A stretch of DNA of 33,627 nucleotides from Planctomycetota bacterium (GTDB taxonomy: Bacteria > Planctomycetota > Phycisphaerae > Sedimentisphaerales > Anaerobacaceae): contig VRUK01000062.1 in assembly GCA_019456195.1 (NCBI GenBank), forward strand, positions 1 through 33,627. Direction: 5' to 3'. The first letter of the stretch is position 1. Each line of letters begins with the position of its first letter. The notes beneath the pieces were generated by a model, which saw only the letters and a program-made list of their open reading frames with translations, was not told the DNA's origin and did no database searches. Of the stretch, positions 33,098-33,627 are shown one piece after another. The translations under genes and the position numbers were made by a program.

Positions 33098-33433
33098 TTA
33101 TTCGCCGGCTACAGGAGCGACGCCATATACGTAAACGAGTGGCTCCGAGCCGGTATTTTTAACATCGTGATCTGTTTGCGGGGGTATATAGGAAACCTTG
33201 CCCTTGCCGACCTGAAAGTGGGTTTCTTGTCCGATTATCAGTTCGCCCTGCCCGGATAGAAACACAAGCAGCTCCTCCCGGTCTTTTGTGCTGTGCAGCC
33301 CGCAGGCCTGGCCGGGTGATAAATATACTCTGCCCGAGCGCATGCCGCATGTTTCTGGGGCACCACTCAGCAGTTTTTGATTTTCGGGTTTTTCATTCAA
33401 ATCTATAACGAGCACTTTCGCGGGCGTTGCCAT
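33098..33433 (-). CDS. Small single-domain cupin protein
   Basis: A 111-residue protein of the RmlC-like cupin fold. Cupin motif 1 is approximated by GQACGLHSTKDREELLVFLSGQGELI, with a His and Glu in the usual metal-ligand positions. Motif 2 is VSYIPPQTDHDVKNTG, with the second His. Such proteins bind a metal and act as small isomerases, dioxygenases or sensors; no substrate can be inferred. ATG 33433 has AAGGAG 6 bases upstream. A longer frame reaching 33502 would add 23 residues that look unrelated to the fold. The sequence from 33503 to the right edge shows no supported gene. Confidence 0.75.
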   Translation of the reverse strand: MATPAKVLVIDLNEKPENQKLLSGAPETCGMRSGRVYLSPGQACGLHSTKDREELLVFLSGQGELIIGQETHFQVGKGKVSYIPPQTDHDVKNTGSEPLVYVYGVAPVAGE

Positions 33434-33627
33434 ACGGTCTCCTTGAAAACAATAATTCATAAACGAATGGGTATATTTAAGATTCTTTTTTGTTTCTGTC
33501 AATTACTTTCTTGAAGTAGTAGCACGGATATGCTATTCTTATGCGCAAGCTTAGCTGTACTGTCTGATTTTATTAAAGTAATCTAACTCGTATGTACGAT
33601 TAACTTTCCAAGGGAATGGTCCCTATG

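Overview
The window looks like chromosomal DNA of a planctomycete, most likely of the class Phycisphaerae. This is an inference from gene content: several prepilin-like proteins with H-X9-D motifs, secreted fibronectin-III/LamG/PA14 proteins, Tat-exported sulfatases, and a type II secretion-like pseudopilin operon. No rRNA, tRNA, CRISPR array, transposase or phage gene was seen.

Layout. (1) 1-4863, plus strand: a tight I-J-K-L-M-ordered operon for pseudopilins and inner-membrane assembly proteins of a type II secretion/type IV pilus-like machine. The first gene is cut by the window edge and carries an unexpected helix-turn-helix-like tail. (2) 4896-10000, minus strand: two long paralogous secreted proteins (malectin-like domain, FN3-like repeats, one with PA14, and a shared C-terminal beta-sandwich). 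Each has a matching promoter, a conserved leader of about 185 nt and a near-identical terminator. (3) 10215-23342, plus strand: a polysaccharide-degradation locus with a GH2 enzyme, an unusual TIM-barrel hydrolase candidate, two sulfatases, xylulokinase, xylose isomerase, a third sulfatase and an iron-sulfur flavoprotein. (4) 23343-25210: the C-terminal relic of an acyltransferase gene, queA on the minus strand, and a small conserved-looking protein. (5) 25286-32769: five minus-strand prepilin-like genes of two subtypes, a relic tail of a sixth, and a third FN3 paralog (LamG type) on the plus strand between two of them. (6) 32885-33433: a cupin gene and, downstream of it, a promoter-hairpin-terminator unit that may be a small RNA or a leader attenuator.

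How the parts may fit together. The GH2 enzyme, hydrolase candidate and three sulfatases would remove sulfate and sugars from a sulfated, probably xylose-containing glycan outside the cytoplasm, and XylA and XylB would pass released xylose into the pentose phosphate pathway. The FN3/LamG/malectin proteins look like extracellular carbohydrate-binding or adhesive scaffolds. The prepilin-like proteins are candidate fibre subunits or exported binders, and the pseudopilin operon could serve their export. These links rest on neighbourhood and family knowledge. The substrate identity is speculative.
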